From: Mesorhizobium sp. M1E.F.Ca.ET.045.02.1.1
GTDB lineage: Bacteria > Pseudomonadota > Alphaproteobacteria > Rhizobiales > Rhizobiaceae
Assembly (NCBI RefSeq): GCF_003952485.1
Contig: NZ_CP034447.1
Coordinates: 4,850,501 to 4,914,500 of the forward strand
Reading direction: 5' to 3'
Length of the DNA stretch: 64,000 nt
Position 1 is the stretch's first letter, and the number at the start of each line of letters is the position of its first letter. The notes under the pieces are model-generated. The model was not told the origin of the DNA and did no database searches. It saw only the letters and a program-made list of their open reading frames with translations. Shown here piece by piece: positions 7,657 through 16,091 of the stretch. The translations under genes and the position numbers were made by a program.

Positions 7657-9630
7657 ATGCTGAATTCCGTTTCCCTGACATTTCCCGATGGCTCGGTCCG
7701 CGACTACGACGCGGCGATGACCGGCGCCGGCCTTGCCGAATCGATCTCAAAGTCGCTGGCCAAGAAGGCCGTGGCCTATGCGATCGACGGCACCGTGCGC
7801 GACCTTTCCGACCCGCTCGGCAAATCCGGCAAGGTCGAGATCATTACCCGCGACGACCCGCGCGCGCTGGAACTCATTCGCCACGACGCGGCACATGTGC
7901 TGGCTGAGGCCGTGCAGGAGCTTTGGCCGGGAACGCAGGTGACCATCGGGCCGGTGATCGAGAACGGGTTCTATTACGACTTCGCCAGGAACGAGCCGTT
8001 CACGCCGGAGGATTTCCCGGCCATCGAAAAGAAGATGCGCGAGATCATCGCCCGCAACAAGCCGTTCACCAAGGAGGTCTGGTCGCGCGAGAAGGCGAAG
8101 AAGGTCTTTGCCGAAAGGGGCGAGCGCTACAAGGTCGAACTGGTCGACGCCATTCCCGAAGACCAGGACATCAAGATCTACGCGCAGGGCGACTGGTTCG
8201 ACCTTTGCCGTGGGCCGCACATGGCTTCGACCGGGCAGGTCGGCAACGCCTTCAAGCTGATGAAGGTGGCAGGCGCCTACTGGCGTGGCGACAGCAACAA
8301 CCCGATGCTGACGCGCATCTATGGCACCGCCTTTGCCGACCAGGCGCAGCTCGAGGCATACCAGACGCTGCTGGAAGAAGCCGAAAAGCGTGACCACCGC
8401 AAGCTTGGCCGCGAGATGGACCTTTTCCATTTCCAGGAGGAGGGCCCCGGCGTCGTCTTCTGGCACGCCAAGGGCTGGAAGATGTTCCAGAACTTGGTCA
8501 ACTACATGCGCCGCCGCCTCGACGAGCACGGCTACCAGGAAGTCAACGCGCCGCAGGTGCTGGACAAGAGCCTTTGGGAAACCTCCGGGCACTGGGGCTG
8601 GTATCGCGACGCGATGTTCAAGGTGACGGTTGCCGGCGACGATACCGACGACGAACGCATCTTCGCGCTGAAGCCTATGAACTGTCCCGGCCATGTGCAG
8701 ATCTTCAAGCATGGATTGAAGTCTTACCGCGAACTGCCCGTAAAGCTTGCCGAGTTCGGCAACGTGCATCGCTATGAGCCGTCGGGCGCGCTGCACGGGC
8801 TGATGCGCGTGCGCGGCTTCACGCAGGACGACGCGCATGTCTTCTGCACCGAGGAGCAGCTCGCCGCGGAATGCCTGCGCATCAACGACCTGATCCTGTC
8901 GACCTATGCCGATTTCGGCTTCGACGAGGTCGCCGTGAAGCTGTCGACGCGGCCGGACAAGCGCGTCGGCACCGACGAGGCCTGGGAGCATGCCGAGGCG
9001 ATCATGAGCAATGTGCTGGAGACGATCCGCACGCGCTCCGGCAATCGCATCAAGATCTCGATCAACCCGGGCGAGGGCGCTTTCTACGGCCCGAAGTTCG
9101 AATACGTGCTGAAGGACGCCATCGGCCGCGAATGGCAATGCGGCACCACGCAGGTCGACTTCAACCTGCCGGAGCGTTTCGGCGCCTTCTATATCGGCTC
9201 GGATTCGGAGAAGAAGCAGCCGGTCATGGTGCACCGCGCCGTGTGCGGCTCTATGGAGCGCTTTCTCGGCATCCTGATCGAGAACTATTCCGGCCATTTC
9301 CCGCTGTGGTTCGCGCCGCTGCAGGTGGTGGTGGCGACGATCACCTCCGATGCCGACGAGTATGCAATGAAGGTCGTCGAGCGGCTGAAGGCGGCCGGCC
9401 TGCTGGCCGAGGCCGACCTGCGCAACGAGAAAATCAACTACAAGGTGCGCGAGCACAGCCTAGCCAAGGTGCCGGTCATCCTCGTCTGCGGCAAGCGCGA
9501 GGCGGAAGAGGAGACCGTCAATATCCGCCGGCTCGGCTCCAGCGACCAGGAATCGCTGAAGCTCGCCGATGCGGTGAAGTCGCTGACCGACGAGGCGGTC
9601 TCGCCGGACCGCAAGCGCCGGGCGGCGTGA
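7657..9630 (+). CDS. thrS: Threonine-tRNA ligase
   Basis: 657 residues. Charges tRNA-Thr and edits mischarged Ser. Domains in order: TGS domain (1-65, [10 protein letters not shown]), the editing domain with its [12 protein letters not shown]xxxH site and the CRGPHMAST block, the class II catalytic core (motif 2 [20 protein letters not shown]; the zinc ligands in MNCPGH), and the anticodon-binding domain ([15 protein letters not shown]). Length is normal. ATG 7657 is chosen because of the TAGGAGA ribosome-binding site and match to the TGS start; the frame is open further upstream but not family-like. A strong hairpin terminator follows the stop codon. Confidence 0.97.
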   Translation: MLNSVSLTFPDGSVRDYDAAMTGAGLAESISKSLAKKAVAYAIDGTVRDLSDPLGKSGKVEIITRDDPRALELIRHDAAHVLAEAVQELWPGTQVTIGPVIENGFYYDFARNEPFTPEDFPAIEKKMREIIARNKPFTKEVWSREKAKKVFAERGERYKVELVDAIPEDQDIKIYAQGDWFDLCRGPHMASTGQVGNAFKLMKVAGAYWRGDSNNPMLTRIYGTAFADQAQLEAYQTLLEEAEKRDHRKLGREMDLFHFQEEGPGVVFWHAKGWKMFQNLVNYMRRRLDEHGYQEVNAPQVLDKSLWETSGHWGWYRDAMFKVTVAGDDTDDERIFALKPMNCPGHVQIFKHGLKSYRELPVKLAEFGNVHRYEPSGALHGLMRVRGFTQDDAHVFCTEEQLAAECLRINDLILSTYADFGFDEVAVKLSTRPDKRVGTDEAWEHAEAIMSNVLETIRTRSGNRIKISINPGEGAFYGPKFEYVLKDAIGREWQCGTTQVDFNLPERFGAFYIGSDSEKKQPVMVHRAVCGSMERFLGILIENYSGHFPLWFAPLQVVVATITSDADEYAMKVVERLKAAGLLAEADLRNEKINYKVREHSLAKVPVILVCGKREAEEETVNIRRLGSSDQESLKLADAVKSLTDEAVSPDRKRRAA

Positions 9631-9641
9631 ACCTCTCCTCC

Positions 9642-9673
9642 AATGGCGGTGGCATGGTCCACCGCCATTTTCA
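9642..9673 (+). terminator. Intrinsic terminator after thrS
   Basis: A perfect 11-bp stem, AATGGCGGTGG (9642-9652) with CCACCGCCATT (9659-9669) around a 6-base loop, followed by a short T-rich run. It begins 11 bases after the thrS stop. Confidence 0.75.
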
Positions 9674-9707
9674 CATGCCTGTCACGCCAAACCTGTAACG
9701 AGCCGTC

Positions 9708-10649
9708 ATGCTCAAGCCGAAACTGCGGGAAAGACCCTTTCCCGAGCTCTCTTATGCCAACCAGCATCAGCCGGCGCTGACGCGGTGGTTCATCCATTCG
9801 GTCGAAGGGCTCTCGGGACGCGACCGCTTCGCCGTGCTCTATGATTTCTGGCGCCGCCAGGTTGCCCCAACGGGTGAACGCGTGTTCAGCCGCATGCTGG
9901 AGCTGATCGATGTCAGGGTGCGCAATGCCACCCAGTGGCCGCCGGTGAATTTGCCGGACACGCCGCTGGTGATCGTCGCCAACCATCCGTTCGGTATCGG
10001 CGACGGCATTGCCGTCCTGTCGCTCGTCGAGCAACTCGGCCGACCGTTCCGGGTCATGATCCACAAGGATCTGCTGAGGATCCGTGAGATGGAGGCCTAT
10101 TCGCTGCCGATCGATTTTTCCGAGACCAAGGAAGCGCTGAAGAACAACATGGCCGTGCGCCACGAGGCGGTGCGGCTGCTGAAGGAAGGCGTCACCATCG
10201 TCGTCTTCCCGGCCGGCGGCGTCGCCACGGCGCCGAAAGGGTTCGGCCGGGCGATCGACCTGCCGTGGAAGATGTTCCCGGCCAAGCTCATCCAGGAAGC
10301 CAAGGCCTCCGTCATCCCGATGCATTTTTCCGGCCAGAACGGCCGCCTGTTCCACCTGGTCAGCGGACCGATGAACATGGCCGAGCGCGACAACCGCGTG
10401 GCGAAATTCGTCGGCAAGGCGTCGCTGACGCTGCGGACGTCCTTGCTCATCCGCGAGTTCGCGCGGCTGTCCGGCAAGGCGATCGAGGTGCGCATCGGCG
10501 ATGTGCTGGGATGGAACGAACTGGAGCCGCTGCGCGACCGCAAGGCGCTGCTCGACCGGCTTTATCGCGCCGTTTTCGATCTGGCATCGCCGGCTGCGCC
10601 GAGGGGACGCGTACCGTTCCTGCCGAAGCGGATGCGCAAGGCCGCCTAA
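9708..10649 (+). CDS. Lysophospholipid acyltransferase family protein (PlsC-like)
   Basis: 313 residues. The acyltransferase block I appears as ANHPFGIGDG (a His-x5-Asp form of the usual NHx4D), with block III VFPAGGVATAP and a downstream IPMHFSGQNGR. These are the substrate and catalytic regions of glycerophosphate/ornithine-lipid acyltransferases of the hemolysin/OlsA-like branch. It should transfer an acyl chain to a lysolipid at the inner membrane; whether it acts on lysophosphatidate or lyso-ornithine lipid cannot be told. ATG 9708 has only a weak upstream GAG. It follows the thrS terminator and its stop codon lies within the start of a palindromic repeat. Confidence 0.82.
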   Translation: MLKPKLRERPFPELSYANQHQPALTRWFIHSVEGLSGRDRFAVLYDFWRRQVAPTGERVFSRMLELIDVRVRNATQWPPVNLPDTPLVIVANHPFGIGDGIAVLSLVEQLGRPFRVMIHKDLLRIREMEAYSLPIDFSETKEALKNNMAVRHEAVRLLKEGVTIVVFPAGGVATAPKGFGRAIDLPWKMFPAKLIQEAKASVIPMHFSGQNGRLFHLVSGPMNMAERDNRVAKFVGKASLTLRTSLLIREFARLSGKAIEVRIGDVLGWNELEPLRDRKALLDRLYRAVFDLASPAAPRGRVPFLPKRMRKAA

Positions 10650-10752
10650 AGCGCGTCGCGATCTTTCAGATTCGCTCCGTGCGCTTTAGGTTTTTGATTT
10701 TACGCATGTCTTGTCCCGAAACCGGCTCCCACTTTCGGGAGACATGCTTTAA
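10646..10752. repeat. Compound palindromic intergenic repeat, copy 2
   Basis: Two nested inverted repeats in a row: CTAAAGCGC (10646-10654) pairs with GCGCTTTAG (10681-10689), then GCATGTC (10704-10710) pairs with GACATGC (10741-10747), with an inner TCCCGAAA/TTTCGGGA stem. The second half matches the core of the element at 2631-2680. It begins inside the stop codon of the acyltransferase gene and could act as a bidirectional terminator. Confidence 0.75.
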
Positions 10753-10761
10753 CTCGACAGG

Positions 10762-11727
10762 TTAATCCGCGCCTTCCTCGGGATCGATGGCGGACGATTC
10801 ATTGGCCACGACCTCGATCTCCTGGTTCTGCCCGGCCACGACCGTAAAATCCTTCTGGTAGATGCGGTCGCGGTTCTTGGCGATGATGGTGTATTGGCCT
10901 TCGGCCAGCACCATCGAGGCGAAGGCGCCGACGGCTTCCTTGATTGGATCGCCGGATTCGTTGAGCAGGGACCAGGAGGTGTCGGCGATGGCTTCACCGC
11001 CGGGCTCGCGCACCAGCTTCATCGTCATCTCGGCCGCGCGGTGCTCGACGGTGGCCTCCGTCAGCTTGCCGGCCTCGACGCGGATGTCGGAGCGGATCAC
11101 CGCGTTGACCGCGCCATAGGTCGAGACGACGTGGTAGGTGCCGGCGTTCAGCCGCACCACCGAGTTCGGCTCGACATCGGGGGCGATCAGCGCGCGGTCG
11201 CCATTGGCCTCGGCCTGGCCTTCATAGATCGAGAAGCGGAGTTTCTTCGGCGGGATATGCGCGCCGCCCGACGTCACGGCGTCAAGTTTCAGGCCGCCGG
11301 CGTCGAGGACCAGGCTCTCGCGCTTGGCATCCTTGCCGACGGTGATGCGTTTGGTCGCGCCGGCCCGCCCATAGGAGGCATGGACGAGGTAGCTGCCGGG
11401 ATCGAGCTGGAACACGGCCGTGCCGCCATGCGCGGACGCCACCATCGGCAGCTTGCCGTCGCTGGCGGGCTCCGGCCTGAACACGCGCCAGACGATGCCG
11501 CGGGTGATGTCGGCGCCCTTGTCGGTCAGCTGCGCCGAAAGGGTGATCGCGCCGCCGCTGCCGAGCGCCAGCGACCTCTCGCTTTTCGGCGTCGCATAGC
11601 TCGAAATGCCCGGCAGTTTGAGTTTGTCGACCTCGTTGGCGTTCTGGGCCAGCGCGAACGAAACCGGCACCGCGAACAGCGCGGCGACCAGCCAGACCAC
11701 GACAAGGCGCAGAGTCCCCTCAAACAT
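10762..11727 (-). CDS. Secreted protein with three tandem beta-type repeats, function unknown
   Basis: 321 residues. A clear signal peptide (LRLVVVWLVAALFAVPVSFALAQ) predicts periplasmic export. After it, three units of ~70-80 residues share one plan: a W/F-containing strand (VWRVFRP; LRFSIYEG; SWSLLNESG), a central LDPGSYLVHASYG / LNAGTYHVVSTYG / LAEGQYTIIAKN block, then a strand ending in V..G. They look like repeated carboxypeptidase-regulatory/Ig-like beta-sandwiches, possibly binding cell-wall or other proteins. I chose ATG 11727 (AAGG upstream) as it gives a proper signal peptide. It stands alone and the family name is not known to me. Confidence 0.75.
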   Translation of the reverse strand: MFEGTLRLVVVWLVAALFAVPVSFALAQNANEVDKLKLPGISSYATPKSERSLALGSGGAITLSAQLTDKGADITRGIVWRVFRPEPASDGKLPMVASAHGGTAVFQLDPGSYLVHASYGRAGATKRITVGKDAKRESLVLDAGGLKLDAVTSGGAHIPPKKLRFSIYEGQAEANGDRALIAPDVEPNSVVRLNAGTYHVVSTYGAVNAVIRSDIRVEAGKLTEATVEHRAAEMTMKLVREPGGEAIADTSWSLLNESGDPIKEAVGAFASMVLAEGQYTIIAKNRDRIYQKDFTVVAGQNQEIEVVANESSAIDPEEGAD

Positions 11728-11891
11728 GCCTTGCGTTGAAGCCCAAGGCGGTGGCAATTTCAAGGCTCAAGAGCCTGCCGCGTTCCGCCAGGGCTCTTTA
11801 TCCGGCGCATAATGCGTCATCGCCCGAGCCGCCCGGCCTCCCGATGGCGCGCTTCAGCTCAAAATTGGATGTTTCTAGGAGACTTGCGCCC

Positions 11892-12476
11892 ATGGCGTCG
11901 CCGATCATCGACTTCCTGCTGACCCGCAATTCCGCGCCCATTCCCGACCTCAAGGAGCCGGCGCCGAGCGATGCGGAGATCGCCACGATGATCGCAGCCG
12001 CCTCGCGCGTTCCTGATCATGGCCGGCTCGAGCCCTGGCGGTTCATCCTCTACCGCGGCGAGGCGCGGGCCGAGATCGGCAAGAAGCTCGCGGCCCTTGC
12101 CGAGCAGCGCGAGGGGCCGCTGCCGGAAGGGCGGCACAACCAGGAACTGGCGCGCTTCTCGCGCGCGCCGCTGGTGATCGGCGTGGTGTCGGTGCCGCGC
12201 GAGAATCCCAAGATCCCGCAATGGGAGATGTTCCTGTCGGGCGGAATGGCGGCTATGAATCTGATGATCGCGGCCAATGCGCTGGGCTATGGCACCAACA
12301 TGATCAGCAACTGGTATTCCGACGTCGCAGAGGGTAGGGCGATCCTCGGGCTGTCGCCGCAGGAGCGCGTCATCGGCTTCGTCCATATCGGCTCATACCA
12401 AGGACCTGCGCCGGAGCGGCCGCGGCCCGATCCGGCGAAGCTCTATGCCGACTACACCGGACCCTGGGCCGGCTAA
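11892..12476 (+). CDS. Nitroreductase family protein (YdjA-like)
   Basis: 194 residues, the single-domain FMN-dependent nitroreductase length. Diagnostic features are the N-terminal ASRVPDHGRLEPWRF (YdjA-type active-site and FMN-binding segment), the Gly/Met-rich helix FLSGGMAAMNLMIAANALGY, and the C-terminal LGLSPQERVIGFVHIG. Such enzymes reduce nitro compounds, quinones or enones with NAD(P)H; the natural substrate is unknown. ATG 11892 has AGGAG ten bases upstream. One base separates its stop from the ATG of a flavin reductase, so the two are translationally linked and may share flavin or redox work. Confidence 0.88.
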   Translation: MASPIIDFLLTRNSAPIPDLKEPAPSDAEIATMIAAASRVPDHGRLEPWRFILYRGEARAEIGKKLAALAEQREGPLPEGRHNQELARFSRAPLVIGVVSVPRENPKIPQWEMFLSGGMAAMNLMIAANALGYGTNMISNWYSDVAEGRAILGLSPQERVIGFVHIGSYQGPAPERPRPDPAKLYADYTGPWAG

Positions 12477-12477
12477 A

Positions 12478-13086
12478 ATGTTCTACGAGCCTTCGAAGGG
12501 GCATGGCCTGCCGCACGATCCGTCGAAGGCGATCGTGGCGCCCCGCCCCATCGGATGGATATCGACATTGAACAAGGCCGGCGAGATCAACCTCGCGCCC
12601 TATTCGTTCTTCAATGCGTTTTCGACGCGACCCTTCATTGTCTGGTTCTCATCCGAAGGCGCGAAGGACAGCGCCACCTTCGCTGAAGAGACCGGCGAAT
12701 TCGTCGCCAATCTCGTCAGCCGTGAGCTGGCAGAGAAGATGAACCGCACGGCCGTCGATGCGCCGCGCGGCGTCAGCGAGTTCGCGTACGCCGATCTCGC
12801 CATGGCGCCGTCGCGCCTGGTCGCGCCGCCGCGTGTGGCGGAAGCGCCGGCGGCTCTGGAATGCAAGGTGACGGAAATCCTTCGTCCGCGGGCGTTGGAC
12901 GGCACGCAAACCAGCGCCGTCGTCGTCGCCGGCGAGGTCGTCGGCGTCCATATCGACGATGCCTATCTCAAGGACGGCCAGTTCGACATCGTCAGGGCCG
13001 GCAATGTCGCCCGGCTCGGCTATATGGACTATGCCAGCGTCAACGAGATTTTCTCGATGCGGCGGCCGCGCTGGGGGAAGGATTAG
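12478..13086 (+). CDS. Flavin reductase family protein (DIM6/NTAB-like)
   Basis: 202 residues. The split-barrel flavin-binding fold is recognisable from PRPIGWISTLNKAGEINLAP near the N-terminus, followed by SFFNAFSTRPFIVWFSS and the C-terminal VARLGYMDYASV. Members bind FMN and reduce it or a bound substrate. It is co-transcribed with the nitroreductase, beginning one base after that gene's stop. Its last 47 bases overlap the 3' end of the TetR gene on the opposite strand, so the two transcripts are complementary there. The physiological role is not evident. Confidence 0.87.
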   Translation: MFYEPSKGHGLPHDPSKAIVAPRPIGWISTLNKAGEINLAPYSFFNAFSTRPFIVWFSSEGAKDSATFAEETGEFVANLVSRELAEKMNRTAVDAPRGVSEFAYADLAMAPSRLVAPPRVAEAPAALECKVTEILRPRALDGTQTSAVVVAGEVVGVHIDDAYLKDGQFDIVRAGNVARLGYMDYASVNEIFSMRRPRWGKD

Positions 13087-13777
13087 AGCGCCTTGCCGTC
13101 ATCACGGCGCGCACATAGCCCGGTTCGCCGATGCGGATGCTGCCGTCAGGCAGCCCGAGGATGCGGTCGAGCGCGATCTCGTAGAGCCTGACGCGCCTCT
13201 CCAGGGCTTCGATCGCTATTTCCAAGTCGGCATCGCTGCCGCTGGCGAACGCCTTGGCGATGACGTCGTGCGTGGCCATGCCGAACTGCATGACGATGTC
13301 GGCAACGCCTTCCGGGTCGAATGTTCGGAACGTGCCGTCCTCGACGCCTTGCCGGATGATCTCGACAAGCACGGGCGAGAACGACGCGCTGGCCGCCAGA
13401 TTGATGCGGTGGAACAGCACCAGGTTTTCAGGCCGGAACAACGTCTCGAAAAGCGCCCAGGCTTCCGCCGCGGTCTCGATCTTGGCCTGCCGCGACTTTG
13501 CGAGCAGGGCATTGAGGCGCCCGAGCGGATCGAGCGCCGGATCGGCGAGTACGTCCTGGACACCTGCCAGCGCCTGTCTCGCGAAGCGCTCGGCCAGCGC
13601 TTCAAGCAGCGCCTCCTTGGAGGGGAAGTAGTGATAGAAGGCGCCTTTCGAGATGCCGGCGGCGGCAATCACGTCATTGAGGCTCGCCTTGTCGTAGCCA
13701 TGCGCCAGGAACAGGGCCTGGGCATGGTTCAGCAGTTCTTCTCGCCTGAGTTCCGGATGCTTGATGATGCGTGGCAT
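13040..13777 (-). CDS. TetR/AcrR-family transcriptional regulator
   Basis: 245 residues. The N-terminal helix-turn-helix is canonical (ALFLAHGYDKASLNDVIAAAGISKGAFYHYFPSKEALLEAL, in pieces), with a C-terminal ligand-binding domain of unknown effector. ATG 13777 is preceded by AAGG at a proper distance; the frame runs on upstream to 14002 but without similarity. Two 13-bp AGACC-N3-GGTC(T) palindromes lie 68-100 bases upstream, between this gene and the divergent membrane methyltransferase, and are almost certainly its operators. It likely represses both itself and the methyltransferase. Its 3' end overlaps the flavin reductase gene by 47 bases on the other strand. Confidence 0.9.
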   Translation of the reverse strand: MPRIIKHPELRREELLNHAQALFLAHGYDKASLNDVIAAAGISKGAFYHYFPSKEALLEALAERFARQALAGVQDVLADPALDPLGRLNALLAKSRQAKIETAAEAWALFETLFRPENLVLFHRINLAASASFSPVLVEIIRQGVEDGTFRTFDPEGVADIVMQFGMATHDVIAKAFASGSDADLEIAIEALERRVRLYEIALDRILGLPDGSIRIGEPGYVRAVMTARRSNPSPSAAAASRKSR

Positions 13778-13844
13778 AGCGAAACCTTCTGCACGTCGCG
13801 ACCGTTCCCGTCCAGATGCCTGAACGTCGATAAGACTTGAGAAT

Positions 13845-13877
13845 AGACCATCGGTCGGTATAATAGACCGCTGGTCT
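13845..13877. promoter_or_regulatory. Two TetR-type operators in tandem
   Basis: AGACCATCGGTC (13845-13856) and the perfect palindrome AGACCGCTGGTCT (13865-13877) have the same half-sites and spacer length. Their centres lie 20 bp apart, two helical turns, so two dimers could bind the same DNA face. They lie between the divergent TetR and methyltransferase genes. Confidence 0.75.
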
Positions 13878-13918
13878 AATATGGCCAATAGCGTGGGGCA
13901 TGTCACGGAAGGTTGGTC

Positions 13919-14593
13919 ATGATCGCGAAATTGGTTCTCCAGACATTCGTGTGGTTCGGCGTCATGGGCGCACTGATGTTTGGGTCGGCAGGTACGCTGC
14001 ACTGGGCCGCAGCCTGGGTCTACATAGTCGTGATGGTCGGCCTAAGCCTTACCATGGGTGTGGCGCTCGCCCGGCGCGATCCGGGTCTGATGAATGAGCG
14101 CCTCCGCCTTCCGATCCAGAAGACCCAGTCCGCGGCCGATAAGATATTGCTGAGCATATTGCTGCTCGGCATCTTCGGCTGGCTGGCGCTGATGGGGTTG
14201 GATGTTCGTTTCGGCTGGTCGGCGGTTCCCGTATGGGTGCAAGCGATCGGCGCGCTGGTCCTGCTTGTCGGCATCTGGATCTGCTATCTGACGATGCTCG
14301 AAAACAGCTTCGCGGCGCCAGTCGTGAAGATCCAGGACGAGCGCGGGCAACGCGTCATCACCACCGGCCCCTACAGCTACGTCCGCCACCCGATGTATGC
14401 CGGCGCCATACTCTATTTCGCCGGCACCGCGCTGCTGCTCGGATCCTGGTGGGGATTGGCATCGGTGCTCGTCTTCATCGTGCTGCTCGCCATCCGCACC
14501 TTCATCGAAGAAAAAGCGCTGCGCGCCGGCCTGCGCGGATATGATGACTATGCTGCGGCTGTTCGCTACCGGCTGATCCCTTTGGTCTGGTAG
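13919..14593 (+). CDS. Membrane methyltransferase, isoprenylcysteine/phospholipid N-methyltransferase type
   Basis: 224 residues with about five to six membrane helices. The C-terminal half carries the ICMT/PEMT hallmark: TGPYSYVRHPMYAGAIL, whose RHP-Y and the following EE (FIEEKALR) form the SAM site in this family. Substrate unknown; bacterial members methylate lipids, isoprenoids or small thiols. ATG 13919 has GGAAGG six bases upstream. It is divergent from the TetR regulator and separated by the double operator, so probably induced when that repressor binds its ligand. Confidence 0.83.
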   Translation: MIAKLVLQTFVWFGVMGALMFGSAGTLHWAAAWVYIVVMVGLSLTMGVALARRDPGLMNERLRLPIQKTQSAADKILLSILLLGIFGWLALMGLDVRFGWSAVPVWVQAIGALVLLVGIWICYLTMLENSFAAPVVKIQDERGQRVITTGPYSYVRHPMYAGAILYFAGTALLLGSWWGLASVLVFIVLLAIRTFIEEKALRAGLRGYDDYAAAVRYRLIPLVW

Positions 14594-14605
14594 CGGACTC
14601 CGGAT

Positions 14606-15487
14606 TCAGCCGGATATTCCCGCCGCCCTGGCGCGGGCCAGCAGCCGTTCGGCCAGTCTGAGATGCGGCCGGTCGTACATCTTGCCGTCGATGCCGACCA
14701 CGCCGGGATTTCCCGCCGCTGCGAAGGCAGCGACGATCGCCTGCGATCGCTCGACCGCCTCCGCCGACGGCGTGAAGGCGGCGTTGATGACGGGCACCTG
14801 CGCCGGATGGATCGCCATCTTGCCGGCAAAACCGTCGCGCTCGGCCTCGCGGCATTCGGCTTCGAAGGCAGCCATGTCGCGAAAATCCGGAAAGACCGTA
14901 TCGATCGCCGCGACCTCGGCCGCGCCGGCGGCCAGGATGGTCATCGTGCGCGCCAGGCGGAAGACGTCGGTGTAGCGGCCGCTCTCGTCACGCGCCGAGC
15001 GCGCGCCGATCGCCGCCGACAAGTCCTCAGCGCCCCAGGTCAGGCCGGCAAGCCTTGCGCTTGCTCCGGCATAGCTCGCCGCCGCCAGCACGCCGGCCGC
15101 CGTTTCGGTGATGATCGGCAGGATTTTTATGCCGCCGTCCGGCAACCCGTTCTCGGCTTCGTGCACCCGAAGCTTGGCGGCGAGTTGCTGGACATCCTGT
15201 CCGCTGTTCGACTTCGGCAGCATGATGCCGTCGGGTTTTACGGGAACAAGTGCCGCGAGGTCGTCGTCGGTCAGACCGGTCGAGAGGTCGTTGACGCGCA
15301 CATAGATGGCGGAGTTGATGTGCTGCCGGCGGCTAGCGATGAAGCTCGCCGCAACCGCGCGTGCCGCTGCCTTGTTGGCGGCGGCGACGGAATCCTCGAG
15401 ATCGACGATGACCACGTCGGCGCCGGCGCCAAGGCCCTTTTCCAGCTTGCGCTCGGAATCGCCGGGCACGAAGAGCAGCGAGCGCAT
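14606..15487 (-). CDS. HpcH/HpaI aldolase/citrate lyase family CoA-ester lyase
   Basis: 293 residues. Matches the CitE/malyl-CoA lyase group: N-terminal RSLLFVPGDSERKLEKG, the acidic DLEDSVAAANK, IYVRVNDLSTG, the metal-binding ITETAAGVLAA, then LTWGAEDLSAAIG and KMAIHPAQVPVIN. Members cleave or hydrolyse malyl-CoA, methylmalyl-CoA, citramalyl-CoA or citryl-CoA. Its ATG overlaps the stop of the MaoC gene by one base (TGATG), so the two are coupled and probably act in one CoA-ester pathway such as mesaconyl/methylmalyl-CoA turnover; that link is inference. Confidence 0.87.
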   Translation of the reverse strand: MRSLLFVPGDSERKLEKGLGAGADVVIVDLEDSVAAANKAAARAVAASFIASRRQHINSAIYVRVNDLSTGLTDDDLAALVPVKPDGIMLPKSNSGQDVQQLAAKLRVHEAENGLPDGGIKILPIITETAAGVLAAASYAGASARLAGLTWGAEDLSAAIGARSARDESGRYTDVFRLARTMTILAAGAAEVAAIDTVFPDFRDMAAFEAECREAERDGFAGKMAIHPAQVPVINAAFTPSAEAVERSQAIVAAFAAAGNPGVVGIDGKMYDRPHLRLAERLLARARAAGISG

Positions 15488-15939
15488 CAGGCTGCCTTCT
15501 TCATCATCATCGCCTGCCTCGTACATTTGGCGACGAGAACGTCAGCCTGATTGTAGGCGCGATGCTCGAACTCGACGATGCCGCGATCGGGCTTCGATTT
15601 CGAGCCGCGCACCGAAACGACCGTGGTCTCGACCCGGATCGTGTCGCCGTGGAAAACCGGATGCGGAAACACCGTTTCCTTCATACCGAGATTGGCGACG
15701 GTGGTGCCGACGGTGATGTCGTTCACCGAGATGCCGATCATCAGGCCGAGCGTGAACAGCGAATTGACCAGCGGCTTGCCCCATTCGCTTTTGGCGGCGA
15801 AGTCGAAATCGATATGCAGGGGCTGCGGGTTCAGCGTCATCACCGAAAACAGCATGTTGTCGCTTTCGGTGACGGTCTTGCGCAGCGTGTGCCGGAAGAC
15901 ATGGCCGACGACGAACTCCTCCAGATAAAGCCCGGCCAT
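15487..15939 (-). CDS. MaoC family dehydratase
   Basis: 150 residues, one hot-dog domain. The hydratase signature is present: an N-terminal RHTLRKTVTESDN, the conserved NPQPLHID with its His, and HPVFHGDTIRVETTVVSV. MaoC-type enzymes add or remove water at enoyl-CoA double bonds. ATG 15939 has GGAG upstream. It is the first gene of a two-gene operon with the CoA-ester lyase, consistent with a hydratase feeding a beta-hydroxyacyl-CoA to the lyase. Substrate unknown. Confidence 0.85.
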   Translation of the reverse strand: MAGLYLEEFVVGHVFRHTLRKTVTESDNMLFSVMTLNPQPLHIDFDFAAKSEWGKPLVNSLFTLGLMIGISVNDITVGTTVANLGMKETVFPHPVFHGDTIRVETTVVSVRGSKSKPDRGIVEFEHRAYNQADVLVAKCTRQAMMMKKAA

Positions 15940-16040
15940 TGTCGATCTCCTCTGCTTATCCTTGCTTGATAGGCGTTGGTCGCGGCTCCATCAAGCCGGT
16001 TAAGAAACATGGTGAACCGTTCGTAAACCATTTCCAGCCT

Positions 16041-16067
16041 AACGTTCCCAGCGGGGCCGGGAACGTT
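16041..16067. promoter_or_regulatory. 9-bp inverted repeat upstream of the DUF2336 gene
   Basis: AACGTTCCC (16041-16049) and GGGAACGTT (16059-16067) form perfect arms around a 9-base GC-rich loop, ending 24 bases before the ATG. It is either an operator or a 5' leader hairpin. Confidence 0.45.
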
Positions 16068-16091
16068 CCGGCAAGGGCGTAGCTGGTCGGC

